A DNA stretch of 64,000 nucleotides from Herbaspirillum rubrisubalbicans (GCF_003719195.1 NZ_CP024996.1:2046001-2110000); one strand, 5' to 3'. Counted from the stretch's first letter, positions 49,081 through 59,546 are shown. Made by a program: numbers and translations. Notes: a model not told the origin generated them from the sequence alone.

Positions 49081-49419
49081 TCAGGCTGGCGGCATTTGCA
49101 GCAGCGCCAGCTTGTCGGGCACATCCTTCCATTGCTCATGTCCCGCCATGGGCGGCTTGACCTGAGTGATGGGTTGCCAGCCGGGCAGCTTGGCCAGCTT
49201 GGCGTTGAGGTCTTCGAAGTGGGCCAGGGCGGCGGGCAGGTCGGTGGCGTTGTAGATGGCGCCGACCGGGCATTCCGGCACGCACATGGAGCAATCGATG
49301 CAGCCATCCGGGTCGATCACCAGGAAGTTCGGTCCTTCCACGAAGCAATCCATCGGACAGACGTTGACGCAATCGGTGTACTTGCACTGGATACAGGCAT
49401 CGGTGACGACGAAGGGCAT
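49081..49419 (-). CDS. fdxA: 7Fe ferredoxin FdxA
   Basis: A 112-residue ferredoxin with CIQCKYTDCVNVCPMDCF and CIDCSMCVPECPVGAI. The first motif has the altered spacing of a 3Fe-4S cluster, the second is a 4Fe-4S motif, and together they give the 7Fe type. It carries low-potential electrons in the cytosol. ATG 49419 gives the usual MPFVVTDACI start. It is inserted on the opposite strand between lolA and rarA. The gap 49420-49677 holds nothing else I can identify. Confidence 0.93.
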   Translation of the reverse strand: MPFVVTDACIQCKYTDCVNVCPMDCFVEGPNFLVIDPDGCIDCSMCVPECPVGAIYNATDLPAALAHFEDLNAKLAKLPGWQPITQVKPPMAGHEQWKDVPDKLALLQMPPA

Positions 49420-49677
49420 GGAGGACGGTGGAAAAAGGGCAGGGTGAAGGAAAAGGGCGAGGCCGCATTCTAGCGCCTGTGCCGATTGCCTGCTGACCGC
49501 GCATGGTTGCGCCTGATGGCCCCTGATGCGGGCCTGCTGCGTTAGACTACGGCCTTTGGTGAACGCGCCTTGCAATCCGGCGCTGCGCCCGCATCCTGAT
49601 GAATATGAACTTTATTTCCGAGACCGCCCTGCGGCCCTTTTTCCTCGTTGACCTGAACCAGGTGCAGGAGCCTCGCC

Positions 49678-50982
49678 ATGGCTGACCTGTTCGCGCAAGA
49701 ACCCGCCGCGCCCCTGGCCGAAGCGCTGCGTCCCAAGACCCTGGATGAGGTCATCGGTCAATCGCACCTGCTGGGCGAAGGCAAGCCCTTGCGTCTGGCC
49801 TTTCAGTCCGGCAAGCCGCACTCCATGATCTTCTGGGGCCCGCCGGGCGTGGGCAAGACCACGCTGGCGCGGCTGACGGCCACGGCGTTCCAGTGTGAAT
49901 TCATCGCCTTGTCGGCGGTGTTCTCGGGCGTCAAGGATATCCGCGCGGCGATGGAGCAGGCCGAGCAGAACCTGTCCATGGGCAAGCACACCATCTTGTT
50001 CGTCGATGAAATCCATCGTTTCAACAAGTCGCAGCAGGATGCGCTGTTGCCCTATGCCGAAAGCGGCCTGGTGACCTTCATCGGGGCCACGACCGAGAAT
50101 CCATCGTTTGAGGTCAACTCGGCGCTGCTCTCGCGTGCCCAGGTGTATGTGCTCAAGTCGCTCACCGACGACGAACTCAAGCTGCTGCTCAAGCGCGCAC
50201 AGGAAAAGGTGCTGGGCGAGCTGCAATTCGACGCCCAGGCGACCGACACCATCATCGGCTATGCCGATGGCGACGCCCGCCGCTTCCTGAACCTGTTGGA
50301 GCAGACCGAGACCGCTGCCCGCACCACCGGCACCACCCTGGTCACGGCCGAGTTCCTGCAGAATGCGCTGACCTTGAACAGCCGTCGCTTCGACAAGGGC
50401 GGCGACAACTTCTACGACCAGATCTCGGCGCTGCACAAGTCGGTGCGTGGCTCGCACCCGGATGCTGCGCTGTACTGGCTCACGCGTATGCTCGATGGCG
50501 GCGCCGATCCGCGCTACCTGTCACGGCGCATCGTACGCATGGCCTGGGAAGACATCGGCCTGGCCGACCCGCGCGCCATGCAGATCGCCAACGATGCCGC
50601 GCTCACCTACGAGCGCCTGGGCAGCCCGGAAGGCGAACTGGCGCTGGGCCAGGCGGTGATCTACCTGGCCGTGGCGGCCAAGAGCAATGCCGGCTACAAC
50701 GCCTATAACGCGGCACGCGCTTTCGTGAAGCAAGACAAGAGCCGGGAAGTGCCGGTGCACCTGCGCAATGCGCCGACCAAGCTGATGAAGGAGTTGGGCT
50801 ATGGGCATGAGTATCGCTATGCCCATGATGAACCCAATGCCTATGCCGCTGGGGAGACCTACCTGCCCGAGGGCATAGCGGAGCCGGGGTGGTATCAGCC
50901 GGTTCCGCGCGGTCTGGAAATCAAGATCGGAGAGAAGCTGGCCACCTTGCGGCAGTGGGATGAAGAGGTCGGCAAGAAGTGA
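49678..50982 (+). CDS. rarA: Replication-associated recombination protein A (AAA+ ATPase)
   Basis: A 434-residue clamp-loader-like AAA+ ATPase (MgsA/RarA) acting at stalled forks. The Walker A GPPGVGKTTLAR, Walker B ILFVDEIHRFNK and sensor SALLSRAQVYVL are present. The C-terminal part has SVRGSHPDAALYWLTRML and ARRIVRMAWEDIGLADP-like sequence, as in all RarA. In E. coli rarA lies between lolA and serS; here serS comes 4.6 kb later. A terminator follows directly. Confidence 0.96.
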   Translation: MADLFAQEPAAPLAEALRPKTLDEVIGQSHLLGEGKPLRLAFQSGKPHSMIFWGPPGVGKTTLARLTATAFQCEFIALSAVFSGVKDIRAAMEQAEQNLSMGKHTILFVDEIHRFNKSQQDALLPYAESGLVTFIGATTENPSFEVNSALLSRAQVYVLKSLTDDELKLLLKRAQEKVLGELQFDAQATDTIIGYADGDARRFLNLLEQTETAARTTGTTLVTAEFLQNALTLNSRRFDKGGDNFYDQISALHKSVRGSHPDAALYWLTRMLDGGADPRYLSRRIVRMAWEDIGLADPRAMQIANDAALTYERLGSPEGELALGQAVIYLAVAAKSNAGYNAYNAARAFVKQDKSREVPVHLRNAPTKLMKELGYGHEYRYAHDEPNAYAAGETYLPEGIAEPGWYQPVPRGLEIKIGEKLATLRQWDEEVGKK

Positions 50983-50983
50983 G

Positions 50984-51010
50984 AAAAGCATCCGGCTGGA
51001 TGCTTTTTTT
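50984..51010 (+). terminator. Terminator after rarA
   Basis: AAAAGCATCC pairs with GGATGCTTTT around GGCT and is followed by more T. It separates rarA from the restriction-modification cassette. Confidence 0.92.
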
Positions 51011-51054
51011 CTGCAAAATTCCATTAATTCTTGTGGAGGTCTGTGTTGTACTTT

Positions 51055-51072
51055 AGCATGCGTACGCATGCT
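51055..51072. promoter_or_regulatory. Perfect 18-bp palindrome, probable operator of the restriction-modification cassette
   Basis: AGCATGCGTACGCATGCT is fully self-complementary with no spacer and ends 16 bases before the ATG of the small HTH gene. Position and symmetry suggest a dimeric regulator site, either of a controller protein or of the methyltransferase. It contains GCATGC twice and CGTACG once. Confidence 0.6.
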
Positions 51073-51088
51073 TGTGAAAGGACAATAT

Positions 51089-51367
51089 ATGACGTGGAAT
51101 CGTCAGAAGAGTGACCTGGAAGCCATGATGGTCAAGGTGCTCAAGAAGAAAAAGAAGGCACTTAGCCTGGGGGAGGTTGTCTCGGCCATTCAGAAGATGG
51201 AGCCCGCAGCCTTCAGTGGGAAGACTCCCACCAATTCCTTGTATTCCATCGTCTATAGGCGAGAAAAACGTCGCGTTGAAAACGGCAAGCAGCCGCTTTT
51301 CTCCATCGAGAAAGAGAGAAATGCTGCTCTCTATTCTCTGAATCCGAAGTGCAAAGAAATACCATGA
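51089..51367 (+). CDS. Small winged-helix (HARE-HTH-like) protein of the restriction-modification cassette
   Basis: A 92-residue basic protein (VKVLKKKKKALSLGEVVSAI, then TPTNSLYSIVYRREKRRVEN and FSIEKERNAALYSLN). Helix order and motif resemble the HARE-HTH winged helix found in restriction enzymes and chromatin proteins; the match is by eye. AAAGGA stands before ATG 51089. Its stop overlaps the methyltransferase start as ATGA. It may be the controller or a DNA-binding subunit of the cassette. Lower GC and Lys/AAA-rich codons differ from the neighbours. Confidence 0.7.
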   Translation: MTWNRQKSDLEAMMVKVLKKKKKALSLGEVVSAIQKMEPAAFSGKTPTNSLYSIVYRREKRRVENGKQPLFSIEKERNAALYSLNPKCKEIP

Positions 51368-52275
51368 AAAAAGCGCCGCATGTCATTCCATATCAGGGAA
51401 GCAAAAGAAAGCTTGCCGAAGATATCTTGTCTTACATGGATGTTGACATTGAGACCCTGTATGAACCCTTTGTCGGTTCCGGCGCGATTACGCTGGCTGC
51501 TGCTGCCAATAACAAAGCGAAGAAATTCGTTGTGGCCGACAAGCTCGAACCGTTGGCCGAGCTCTGGAAGTGGATTGTTACCCAGCCCGAGCGATTGACT
51601 GCAGAGTATGCAACGCTCTGGAATGAGCAACTGTCCGATCCTGCCGGCTACTACCGCAAAGTGCGTGACGATTTCAACCAGACCCAGTCTCCCTCCGACT
51701 TGCTCTATCTGGTGGCCAGATGCGTGAAAAACGCTGTTCGTTTCAATGGTCACGGTCAATTCAATCAAGGCCCGGATAATCGTCGTCTTGGTTTGAAGCC
51801 CGACAAGCTCAAACGCGAAGTGGCACTGGCATCCAAGTTGCTCAAAGACCGGGTCAAGATAGTCGGCGGTGATTTCAGAGATGCGATCGCGGATGCGACA
51901 CCGGATGATCTTGTCTACATGGACCCACCGTGGCAGGGGACCAGCGGGAAACGTGATCCACGCTATGCCTATCTTTTGAATCTGGATGAACTGATTGACG
52001 AACTGGATAGCCTGAACAAGCGCAATGTGCCCTATATGCTCAGTTTTGATGGAACCTGTGGCGACAGGACTTATGGCGCCGAGCTTCCTGGTCACCTGCG
52101 ATTGCAGAAGGTCGCGCTTCACGCTGGTCGCTCCAGTCAGGCGACATTGCTGGGCCGTGACGATGTGACTATTGAGTCGCTGTATTTGTCACCGGCCTTG
52201 ATGACCAAGCAGAAGACAGCGGGCCGCAAAAAGAAAAGTCGCCAACTTGACTTGTTAGGGACTGCTGCTAACTGA
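51364..52275 (+). CDS. DNA adenine methyltransferase, D12/Dam class
   Basis: A 303-residue alpha-class N6-adenine methyltransferase. The SAM motifs are PYQGSKRKLAEDI at the N-terminus and YEPFVGSGAITLAA (FVGSG 36-40). Motif IV is DPPW (188-191) where Dam-type enzymes usually have DPPY. The target-recognition part lies between them. The recognition sequence cannot be read from the protein. Its ATG overlaps the stop of the small HTH gene, and its stop directly abuts the stop of the convergent HNH endonuclease gene. Confidence 0.9.
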   Translation: MKKAPHVIPYQGSKRKLAEDILSYMDVDIETLYEPFVGSGAITLAAAANNKAKKFVVADKLEPLAELWKWIVTQPERLTAEYATLWNEQLSDPAGYYRKVRDDFNQTQSPSDLLYLVARCVKNAVRFNGHGQFNQGPDNRRLGLKPDKLKREVALASKLLKDRVKIVGGDFRDAIADATPDDLVYMDPPWQGTSGKRDPRYAYLLNLDELIDELDSLNKRNVPYMLSFDGTCGDRTYGAELPGHLRLQKVALHAGRSSQATLLGRDDVTIESLYLSPALMTKQKTAGRKKKSRQLDLLGTAAN

Positions 52276-52980
52276 TTACTCTATCAGCTTCTTTATTTCC
52301 TCTTGAACGGAAGAGCTATTTTGCCTGGCTCTTTCTTCAAGTGACTTGTATTTCAAAATATCTGTACCCGAGAAAACAAGGTCAACACGGAATTCATCTT
52401 TCATCGCTACGTGGGTGTGGCGTTCCGGGTAGGCCCAATAGCACGACTGGCAGGTTGCCAAAGACTTAATGACGATAAAATTCTGGCAGTGTTCGCAAGC
52501 CCATGACTTTTGCCGTTGGGCAGCGCCGGAAAGCAACATGAAGTCTGCTGGATTTCTCTCGCTGTCTGCATCATCACCGGAAATGCGATAAGGAATGCGG
52601 TGGTCAATCTGGAGATGGGATTGATCGTATTGTTCCGTGCTGATGGCGCATCTGGCACCGAATTGTTCGATCAGCGCTTTTTTCAGGTGCTTTGGAAGAA
52701 TTTTTCTTCCACCAAGCTTGCCATTTTCAATCTTGGATGGATCGCCAAAACGGTAGGCGCCAATTGATCGGCCATCACTCCCTTTGACTTTGAACGTCTC
52801 CAGCGGGATACCTTGGTCCCGCACATCGCCTGCAGCCCGAGGCGGATGGTTGTAGCCGTAATTTTCCTTGAGTTCTTCAGTCGTGACGTGGCCGTGCTCG
52901 ATGATGTGATTGATTACGACTTTTGCGCGGTGGGCCGTTACCTTTTGGGCGGCCTCTAATAATTTCGGGTCTGTCGTCAC
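52276..52980 (-). CDS. HNH endonuclease, probable restriction enzyme
   Basis: A 234-residue protein. An N-terminal winged helix (about 15-80, HVTTEELKENYGYNHPPRAA) precedes an HNH nuclease domain. The HNH residues appear as LQIDHRIPYRISG (His127) and ERNPADFMLL (Asn143). A zinc ribbon is formed by Cys162, Cys165, Cys177 and Cys180. Tail-to-tail with an adenine methyltransferase, it is most likely the cognate restriction enzyme. The start is GTG 52980; TTGGCA and TACAAA, 17 bp apart, upstream of it form a plausible minus-strand promoter. Confidence 0.83.
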   Translation of the reverse strand: MTTDPKLLEAAQKVTAHRAKVVINHIIEHGHVTTEELKENYGYNHPPRAAGDVRDQGIPLETFKVKGSDGRSIGAYRFGDPSKIENGKLGGRKILPKHLKKALIEQFGARCAISTEQYDQSHLQIDHRIPYRISGDDADSERNPADFMLLSGAAQRQKSWACEHCQNFIVIKSLATCQSCYWAYPERHTHVAMKDEFRVDLVFSGTDILKYKSLEERARQNSSSVQEEIKKLIE

Positions 52981-53092
52981 GGTATTCCAGCCATTTGTTG
53001 GTAAAGTTGGAATTGTACGCCCGGTTTGTAAATCAAGATTGGCGAAATGCCAACCATACTACACTAGCCGCAGATGCCGGCTCGGACCAGTT

Positions 53093-53737
53093 TCAAGCCG
53101 CGACATCATAGCGAATCGAAACCTCCCCCTTCTTGACGCGCACCGATTCGATCCCGATCTTGCCGATCTCCCCCAGCGTGGCCACATGCGTGCCGCCGCA
53201 AGGATAGGCCGGCAGGTCGCCGAAGCCGATCTTGCGCAAGCCGGCCTCCAAGGACAGCACGCACGCCAGGTCTTGCGCAAGGAGCGCATTGCAGCGGCGC
53301 TCGATTTCTTCTGCCTCAAGTTCCTGCGCAGCTTCGCCGCCTACACCCACACTCACGCCCACGACCCGCCCTTCACCCGGCCAGTGATGGGCCTTGGTCG
53401 GCTTCCATCCCAGTTGTGCCATCACATGACCGATCACGTGACCTGCCGAGTGCAGCCGGGTATGCAATTGGCGCGGTTGGGCATCGACCCTCGCTACGGC
53501 AGGGCCAGGCGCGACCGCAGCGTTGGTGTAATGGAGGATGTCGTCGCCTTCGCTGACCACCCGTAGCACCTCCACCTCGCCCAGCCAACCCACATCGCTG
53601 GGCTGTCCGCCTCCTTGCGGATGAAATGGCGTGGCCGACAGGCGCACGGCGTGGCGGCCATCCTCCAGCGGGGTGCAACTCAAGATTTCGATATCAGCAC
53701 AAAGGGCTGGCTGGGTCAGGTATAGACGTTCGGTCAT
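53093..53737 (-). CDS. AlaX-type alanyl-tRNA editing protein
   Basis: A 214-residue stand-alone editing domain that hydrolyses mischarged Ser- or Gly-tRNA-Ala. It has PFHPQGGGQPSDVGWL, the zinc-binding LHSAGHVIGHVM (HxxxH) and CGGTHVATLGEI. No synthetase domain is present. Codon use is like the core genes. It is divergent from the LysR gene, with ATG 53737 preferred because the upstream extension is not conserved. Confidence 0.9.
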   Translation of the reverse strand: MTERLYLTQPALCADIEILSCTPLEDGRHAVRLSATPFHPQGGGQPSDVGWLGEVEVLRVVSEGDDILHYTNAAVAPGPAVARVDAQPRQLHTRLHSAGHVIGHVMAQLGWKPTKAHHWPGEGRVVGVSVGVGGEAAQELEAEEIERRCNALLAQDLACVLSLEAGLRKIGFGDLPAYPCGGTHVATLGEIGKIGIESVRVKKGEVSIRYDVAA

Positions 53738-53830
53738 GGCTTGCCTTTCTAGCTTGCAGCAGTAGCGGGAAATTGTATCGCTCATGCAAAGTTGCGATAA
53801 TCCGCCATCGAAGCAAATATTCTTTGCGCC

Positions 53831-54772
53831 ATGAGCACAAATCAAAGTATCGCCTTGTTGAATGAAATGGCGGTCTTCGCCAAGGTAGTGGAGACAGGGA
53901 GTTTCTCGGAAGCGGCGCGCCAGCTGGGCGCCACACCGTCTGCTATCAGCCGCGCCATCGCCCGTCTGGAAAAGGCGCTGGGCACGCAATTGTTGCAGCG
54001 GACCACGCGCAAGCTGCGTCTGAGCGAGAGCGGGCGCGAGATCCACGAGCGCTGCCGCGACATGCTGCATGCCGCCCAGGCGGTGCTGGCGGTATCGGGT
54101 TCCTTCGAGGCCGTGCCGCAAGGGCAGGTGAGGGTGAGCGTGCCCAAGGCGGTGGGGCGTTACCTGGTGCATCCGCATGTGCCGGATTTCCTGGCAAGCT
54201 ATCCTGAGGTCGATGTGCTGTTGAGGCTGGAGGATCGCTACATGGATCTGATCGACGACCAGGTCGACCTGGCCATCCGCATCACCGACAAGCCGCCGCC
54301 GGGCTTGATGGGGCGCCGCCTGATGCGTATCGACCATCTGCTCTGCGCCACGCCCGCGTATCTTGCGGCGCATGGCACACCGACCCATCCGCAGGCGCTC
54401 AAGGCGCATAGCTGCATCTATCTGGGGGAGGCGCCGGCCGATGCGCAGTGGCGTTTTCGTCGGCACGGCAAGGCGGTCCATGTCGAGGTGCGCGGTCGTT
54501 ATGCGGCTAACCATACCGGGGTGCGGCTCGATGCGGTGCTGCGCCACATCGGTATCGGCAGCCTACCGTATTTCATCGCCAGGCCGGCGCTGGAGGCGGG
54601 CAGTATCGTCCAGGTCCTGCCGCAGTGGACCTTTCGGACGCATTATTGCGGTGACCTGTGGGCGCTGTATCCGGCCACGCGGCATTTGCCGCCCAGGCTC
54701 GGGGCTTTCGTCAATTTCCTGGCGCAGCGCCTGGCCGAGGAGCCGACCCTGGGCGGCGCGGGGCGGGCCTAG
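53831..54772 (+). CDS. LysR-family transcriptional regulator
   Basis: A 313-residue regulator. The N-terminal HTH reads FAKVVETGSFSEAARQLGAT and PSAISRAIARLEKALGTQLL; the C-terminal half is the periplasmic-binding-like effector domain (RVSVPKAVGRYLVHPHVPDF). It is divergent from the AlaX gene with 93 bp between them and probably controls it or itself. The effector is unknown. Confidence 0.92.
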   Translation: MSTNQSIALLNEMAVFAKVVETGSFSEAARQLGATPSAISRAIARLEKALGTQLLQRTTRKLRLSESGREIHERCRDMLHAAQAVLAVSGSFEAVPQGQVRVSVPKAVGRYLVHPHVPDFLASYPEVDVLLRLEDRYMDLIDDQVDLAIRITDKPPPGLMGRRLMRIDHLLCATPAYLAAHGTPTHPQALKAHSCIYLGEAPADAQWRFRRHGKAVHVEVRGRYAANHTGVRLDAVLRHIGIGSLPYFIARPALEAGSIVQVLPQWTFRTHYCGDLWALYPATRHLPPRLGAFVNFLAQRLAEEPTLGGAGRA

Positions 54773-54775
54773 GGA

Positions 54776-55399
54776 TCAGGCGGCGGGGCGGCTCCAGACA
54801 TGGAAGCTGCCTTCCATGGCCGACATGGCGGTAATCACGGTCTCGTAGTTGCGTTCGTCGTCGTAGCCCGGCAGGCGCAGTTTCATGGCCTCCATCAAGG
54901 CTTCCAGACCTTCGGCATCGTTGGGGACCAGCACGCTCTTGCTACCCTCGGCAGTCTGGCCAGCGAGGATCCACTGCGGCTGCGGCACGCTGCCTTCGCT
55001 GATGCGGATGGTGACGTCGCACACTTCATTCCAGGCAATCCCTTCGCGCTTGGCACCGCGCACCATGGTGTGGATTTCTTCATCATCGAATTCCACGCTG
55101 ATGGCGCGCACCTGCTGTGCTGCGTGCTTGGTCGGCGACAATTCGGCGGCGCCCGGCGCCTGCACCCGCCAGTCGGTCTTGCGTACCTTGGGCGGGACCA
55201 GGCGGTTCTTGATCTGCTGGCCAAAGGCGAAGGCGGCGCCGAAGGACAGGCCGGCGATGAGCCCATAGAACAGGCTGGCATCGTTGGACATGTAGTGGAT
55301 GCCGGCCCACAGCCCGGCAGCCAGGGCGGCTACCAGGCCCAGCAGGGAGAACAGGACGGGGACTTCACGCGGTGGGCGGGGATCGGGTTGGTCGGACAT
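54776..55399 (-). CDS. Membrane protein of unknown function
   Basis: A 207-residue protein. After a short proline-rich N-terminus come two transmembrane helices (VPVLFSLLGLVAALAAGLWAG and SLFYGLIAGLSFGAAFAFGQ) and a cytosolic domain of about 120 residues (ISVEFDDEEIHTMVRGAKRE, then WNEVCDVTIRISEGS). The C-terminal domain could be PH-like, with WILAGQ and a terminal helix, but I do not recognise a family. It converges on the LysR gene, with only 3 bp between stops, and is divergent from serS. Confidence 0.7.
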   Translation of the reverse strand: MSDQPDPRPPREVPVLFSLLGLVAALAAGLWAGIHYMSNDASLFYGLIAGLSFGAAFAFGQQIKNRLVPPKVRKTDWRVQAPGAAELSPTKHAAQQVRAISVEFDDEEIHTMVRGAKREGIAWNEVCDVTIRISEGSVPQPQWILAGQTAEGSKSVLVPNDAEGLEALMEAMKLRLPGYDDERNYETVITAMSAMEGSFHVWSRPAA

Positions 55400-55441
55400 G
55401 GATAAGGGATCTCTGGAATGCAGGAATGGCCCGCATGGTAA

Positions 55442-56872
<1,431 letters not shown>

Positions 56873-56912
56873 TGCCTTGATTCGCTTGACCCGCTTGGTC
56901 TGTGCAGACCAC

Positions 56913-56947
56913 AACGGCTGCCTCTGAAAGGGGGCAGCCGTTTTTTT
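56913..56947 (+). terminator. Terminator after serS
   Basis: AACGGCTGCC pairs with GGCAGCCGTT around a 10-nt loop and is followed by seven T in total after the stem start of the run. Confidence 0.9.
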
Positions 56948-56980
56948 GCGCCGCTCACCTGGGCTGCGGAAACGTTTTCT

Positions 56981-58873
56981 TCAGCGACCTGGCTCGCCGT
57001 CCTTGAGCGCCCAGGAGAAGGTGGCCGGGATGCGGCGTTCGATGAAGAGGCTATTGCCCTGGATCTTCTTGGCCTGCTTCTTGGCGCGGGTGGCGGCCGA
57101 GGCGATCTGGTGCGGGGAAGAGTATTGCGAAGGTTCGATCTTCACCGCGCCCAGCGAGACCGAGACCAGTGGGTGGAAGATCCGGTTGCCCTGGCGGTCC
57201 TCGGTGAAGTAGCCGCCGCGCTGCACGTCTTCGTCGTAGTACAGGCCACGTGTCTCGGCAGTGAAGTTGTCGAGCATGGTGCGGCAGCGCTTTTCCCAGT
57301 CTTCGCTCTGGAACATGATGAGGAAATCATCGCCACCGATGTGGCCGACGAAGTCCAGGTTGGGGTCGCAGGCCTGTTGCAGCAGGCGGCCCGTGGCCTG
57401 GATCATATCGTCGCCCTTGCGGTAGCCGTAGACGTCGTTGAAGGGCTTGAACTGATCCAGGTCGCAATAGCAGATGCAGAATTCCACCCCGCTGTGCAGC
57501 AGGTATTCGATGTGGTCATTGATGGGCACGTTACCCGGCAATTGCGTCAACGGGTTGGCGTGGCGCGCGGCGTCGATCTGCATCTGGGTGATTTCGCGCA
57601 GCAGGTCGTGTCCGGTACCCAGGCCCATGTACTGACCGCGGTCGGTGATGATGAAGCCGTTGGAGAGGTGATGCGATTCGGCTTGCACCAGCAGGTTGGA
57701 CAAGTCCTGCAGGCTGGTGTCCTGTTCGGTCAGGATCGGGTTGGGATCCATGAAGAAGGCGCAGGAGCGCTTGCCATACAGTTCCCGTCCATACAGGCGG
57801 GCAAAGCGTTCGACCATGCTGTAGCGGTTGATCAGGCCGATCGGCAAGCCATTGCTGACCACCGGCAGGGCCTGCAATTGCGGGTCGTTGACGAACATAT
57901 CGTAGGCCGCGTCATTGGTCACCTCGGGGCTGACGTACTGGGTTTCGCGCAGCAGCTTGGCCACCGTGGCGCTGCGCTTGCCGGGGCCGTACTTGTTGGC
58001 GGCAAGCGGCACCTTGTCGCGGCGCAGGGTCTTGGAGACATCATCCGGGATCGACATGGGCGGCTCCGGTAGGGGGCGCGAGATATGGTAGCCCTGGCCG
58101 CAGGCAATGCCGAGGTCACGGATGGTGAGCAACTCGGCCTGGGATTCGATGCCTTCGGCAATCACGATGGAGCCGGATTTTTCGGCAATCTCCTGGATTG
58201 AGCGCACGAATTGCAGCTTCATCGGATCGTGGTTGATACCCTGCACGAAGTGCATGTCGACCTTGACGTATTCCGGCTGCAGCTCGGACCACAGGCGCAG
58301 GCTGGAAAAACCTTCGCCGAGGTCGTCGATGGCGATCTGGAAACCCATGTCGCGGTAATGCATGGCGGCATTGCGCAACAGGGCGTAATCGTAGGTGGGC
58401 TCGTTCTCGGTGAGCTCGATGATGATGCGCTGCGGGTTCACCCCCAGCTTTTCCAGGTAGCGCAGGGTCTCGCCCTGGATCGCCTCGGGCTGCATCAGTG
58501 CACCCGGCGAGACGTTGAGGAACAGGTTGCCCTGCAAGCCCAGTTGGGCGAAGCGGGTCAGCACGATGTGCCGACACAGGTATTCCATCTGTACCGACAG
58601 GTTGTGCGTGCGCGCCACCTTGAACAGTGACAGCGGCGAATGCAGCGGCGTATTGGAAGGACCCCGGATCAATCCCTCATAGCCCAGGATTTCGCCATTG
58701 CGCATCCGCACGATGGGCTGGAACAGGGCCGACAGCTTGCGCTGGGCAATGATCTCGTGCAGCAGCGAGAGCATCGGATCATCGGCGCCGCGCAAGGCTG
58801 CACCCGAGGCGCGGGCGATCAGGTCGACGACTTCTGCGCCGAGCGGGAAGGTGGTGGTGGATAGGGGCGCCAT
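56981..58873 (-). CDS. EAL-CBS-GGDEF cyclic-di-GMP protein
   Basis: A protein of about 630 residues in the order EAL, CBS pair, GGDEF. The EAL domain (about 30-270) has YEGLIRGPSNTPLH, so the signature is EGL rather than EAL; other metal ligands (IELTENEPT, AIDDLGEGFSSL, EGIESQAE) are kept. Two CBS motifs span about 310-440. The GGDEF domain has HIGGDDFLIMF and no RxxD I-site. It may be a phosphodiesterase whose GGDEF is regulatory. ATG 58873 was chosen; a TTG at 58903 would add ten residues. Confidence 0.87.
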   Translation of the reverse strand: MAPLSTTTFPLGAEVVDLIARASGAALRGADDPMLSLLHEIIAQRKLSALFQPIVRMRNGEILGYEGLIRGPSNTPLHSPLSLFKVARTHNLSVQMEYLCRHIVLTRFAQLGLQGNLFLNVSPGALMQPEAIQGETLRYLEKLGVNPQRIIIELTENEPTYDYALLRNAAMHYRDMGFQIAIDDLGEGFSSLRLWSELQPEYVKVDMHFVQGINHDPMKLQFVRSIQEIAEKSGSIVIAEGIESQAELLTIRDLGIACGQGYHISRPLPEPPMSIPDDVSKTLRRDKVPLAANKYGPGKRSATVAKLLRETQYVSPEVTNDAAYDMFVNDPQLQALPVVSNGLPIGLINRYSMVERFARLYGRELYGKRSCAFFMDPNPILTEQDTSLQDLSNLLVQAESHHLSNGFIITDRGQYMGLGTGHDLLREITQMQIDAARHANPLTQLPGNVPINDHIEYLLHSGVEFCICYCDLDQFKPFNDVYGYRKGDDMIQATGRLLQQACDPNLDFVGHIGGDDFLIMFQSEDWEKRCRTMLDNFTAETRGLYYDEDVQRGGYFTEDRQGNRIFHPLVSVSLGAVKIEPSQYSSPHQIASAATRAKKQAKKIQGNSLFIERRIPATFSWALKDGEPGR

Positions 58874-59088
58874 CTGGCTGGATCCGGGTATATAAAGTTC
58901 CAAAGAACGGCAAATAGTTTACGGATGCTAGAAGTGATTTATGACAAGATGATGATAAGCAATTCATACTTTCCATTTTGTGGATGAAGGCTTATTCATG
59001 CTGTCAGTTGCGAATGAATTTCGATGGCGGGAAGATAATTTTTTTAAAGATTTTTTAAAAAATAGTTCCACTCTGAAAATACTTCTGC

Positions 59089-59094
59089 TATAGT
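59089..59094 (+). promoter_or_regulatory. -10 element of the tRNA-Ser promoter
   Basis: An extended -10 TGCTATAGT ends 44 bases before the tRNA. The same TGCTATAGTCGC string stands before the binding-protein gene (30704-30715). The -35 is weak (TTCCAC at 59066-59071, 17-bp spacer). The flanking 58904-59088 is AT-rich and otherwise empty. Confidence 0.6.
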
Positions 59095-59138
59095 CGCTGT
59101 CTTTGCTGCACCACGCAGTGAAACGACCGAAGTTAACC

Positions 59139-59229
<91 letters not shown>

Positions 59230-59257
59230 TTGGCTCATCAGTTGTAGCAGTTGTAGA

Positions 59258-59292
59258 GATAAGGCTCTGAATTTTCAGGGCCTTATTTTTTT
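59258..59292 (+). terminator. Terminator after tRNA-Ser
   Basis: A stem of about 13 bp with one wobble, ATAAGGCTCTGAA with TTCAGGGCCTTAT, runs into a T-tract. Confidence 0.85.
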
Positions 59293-59546
59293 GTCCATCG
59301 ATTCTGTGTTGGTCTCAAAGCGATTCGATGCGACTGCCGCCGGCATGAGTGGTCGCCTGGTGTTTTTCGAGGGGATACCAGGTCTGCGTCAAGTTCGTCC
59401 CGGCAGATGGGACGTATCATCCGATTCGATGGCGCGGCCACGAGGTATCGGTCTTATTTTTCATCTCGCTCGCGAAGTAGTTGTGCCGTCTTTCATGTCG
59501 GCTTGTTATATTCATCCCATACATTTGCCTTTGTAGCGGGCTCCTC

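Noticed and set aside
50960..51088. N-terminal extension of the small HTH gene reaching back to rarA
   Set aside because: It would read through the rarA terminator and the palindrome; ATG 51089 has a good ribosome-binding site.
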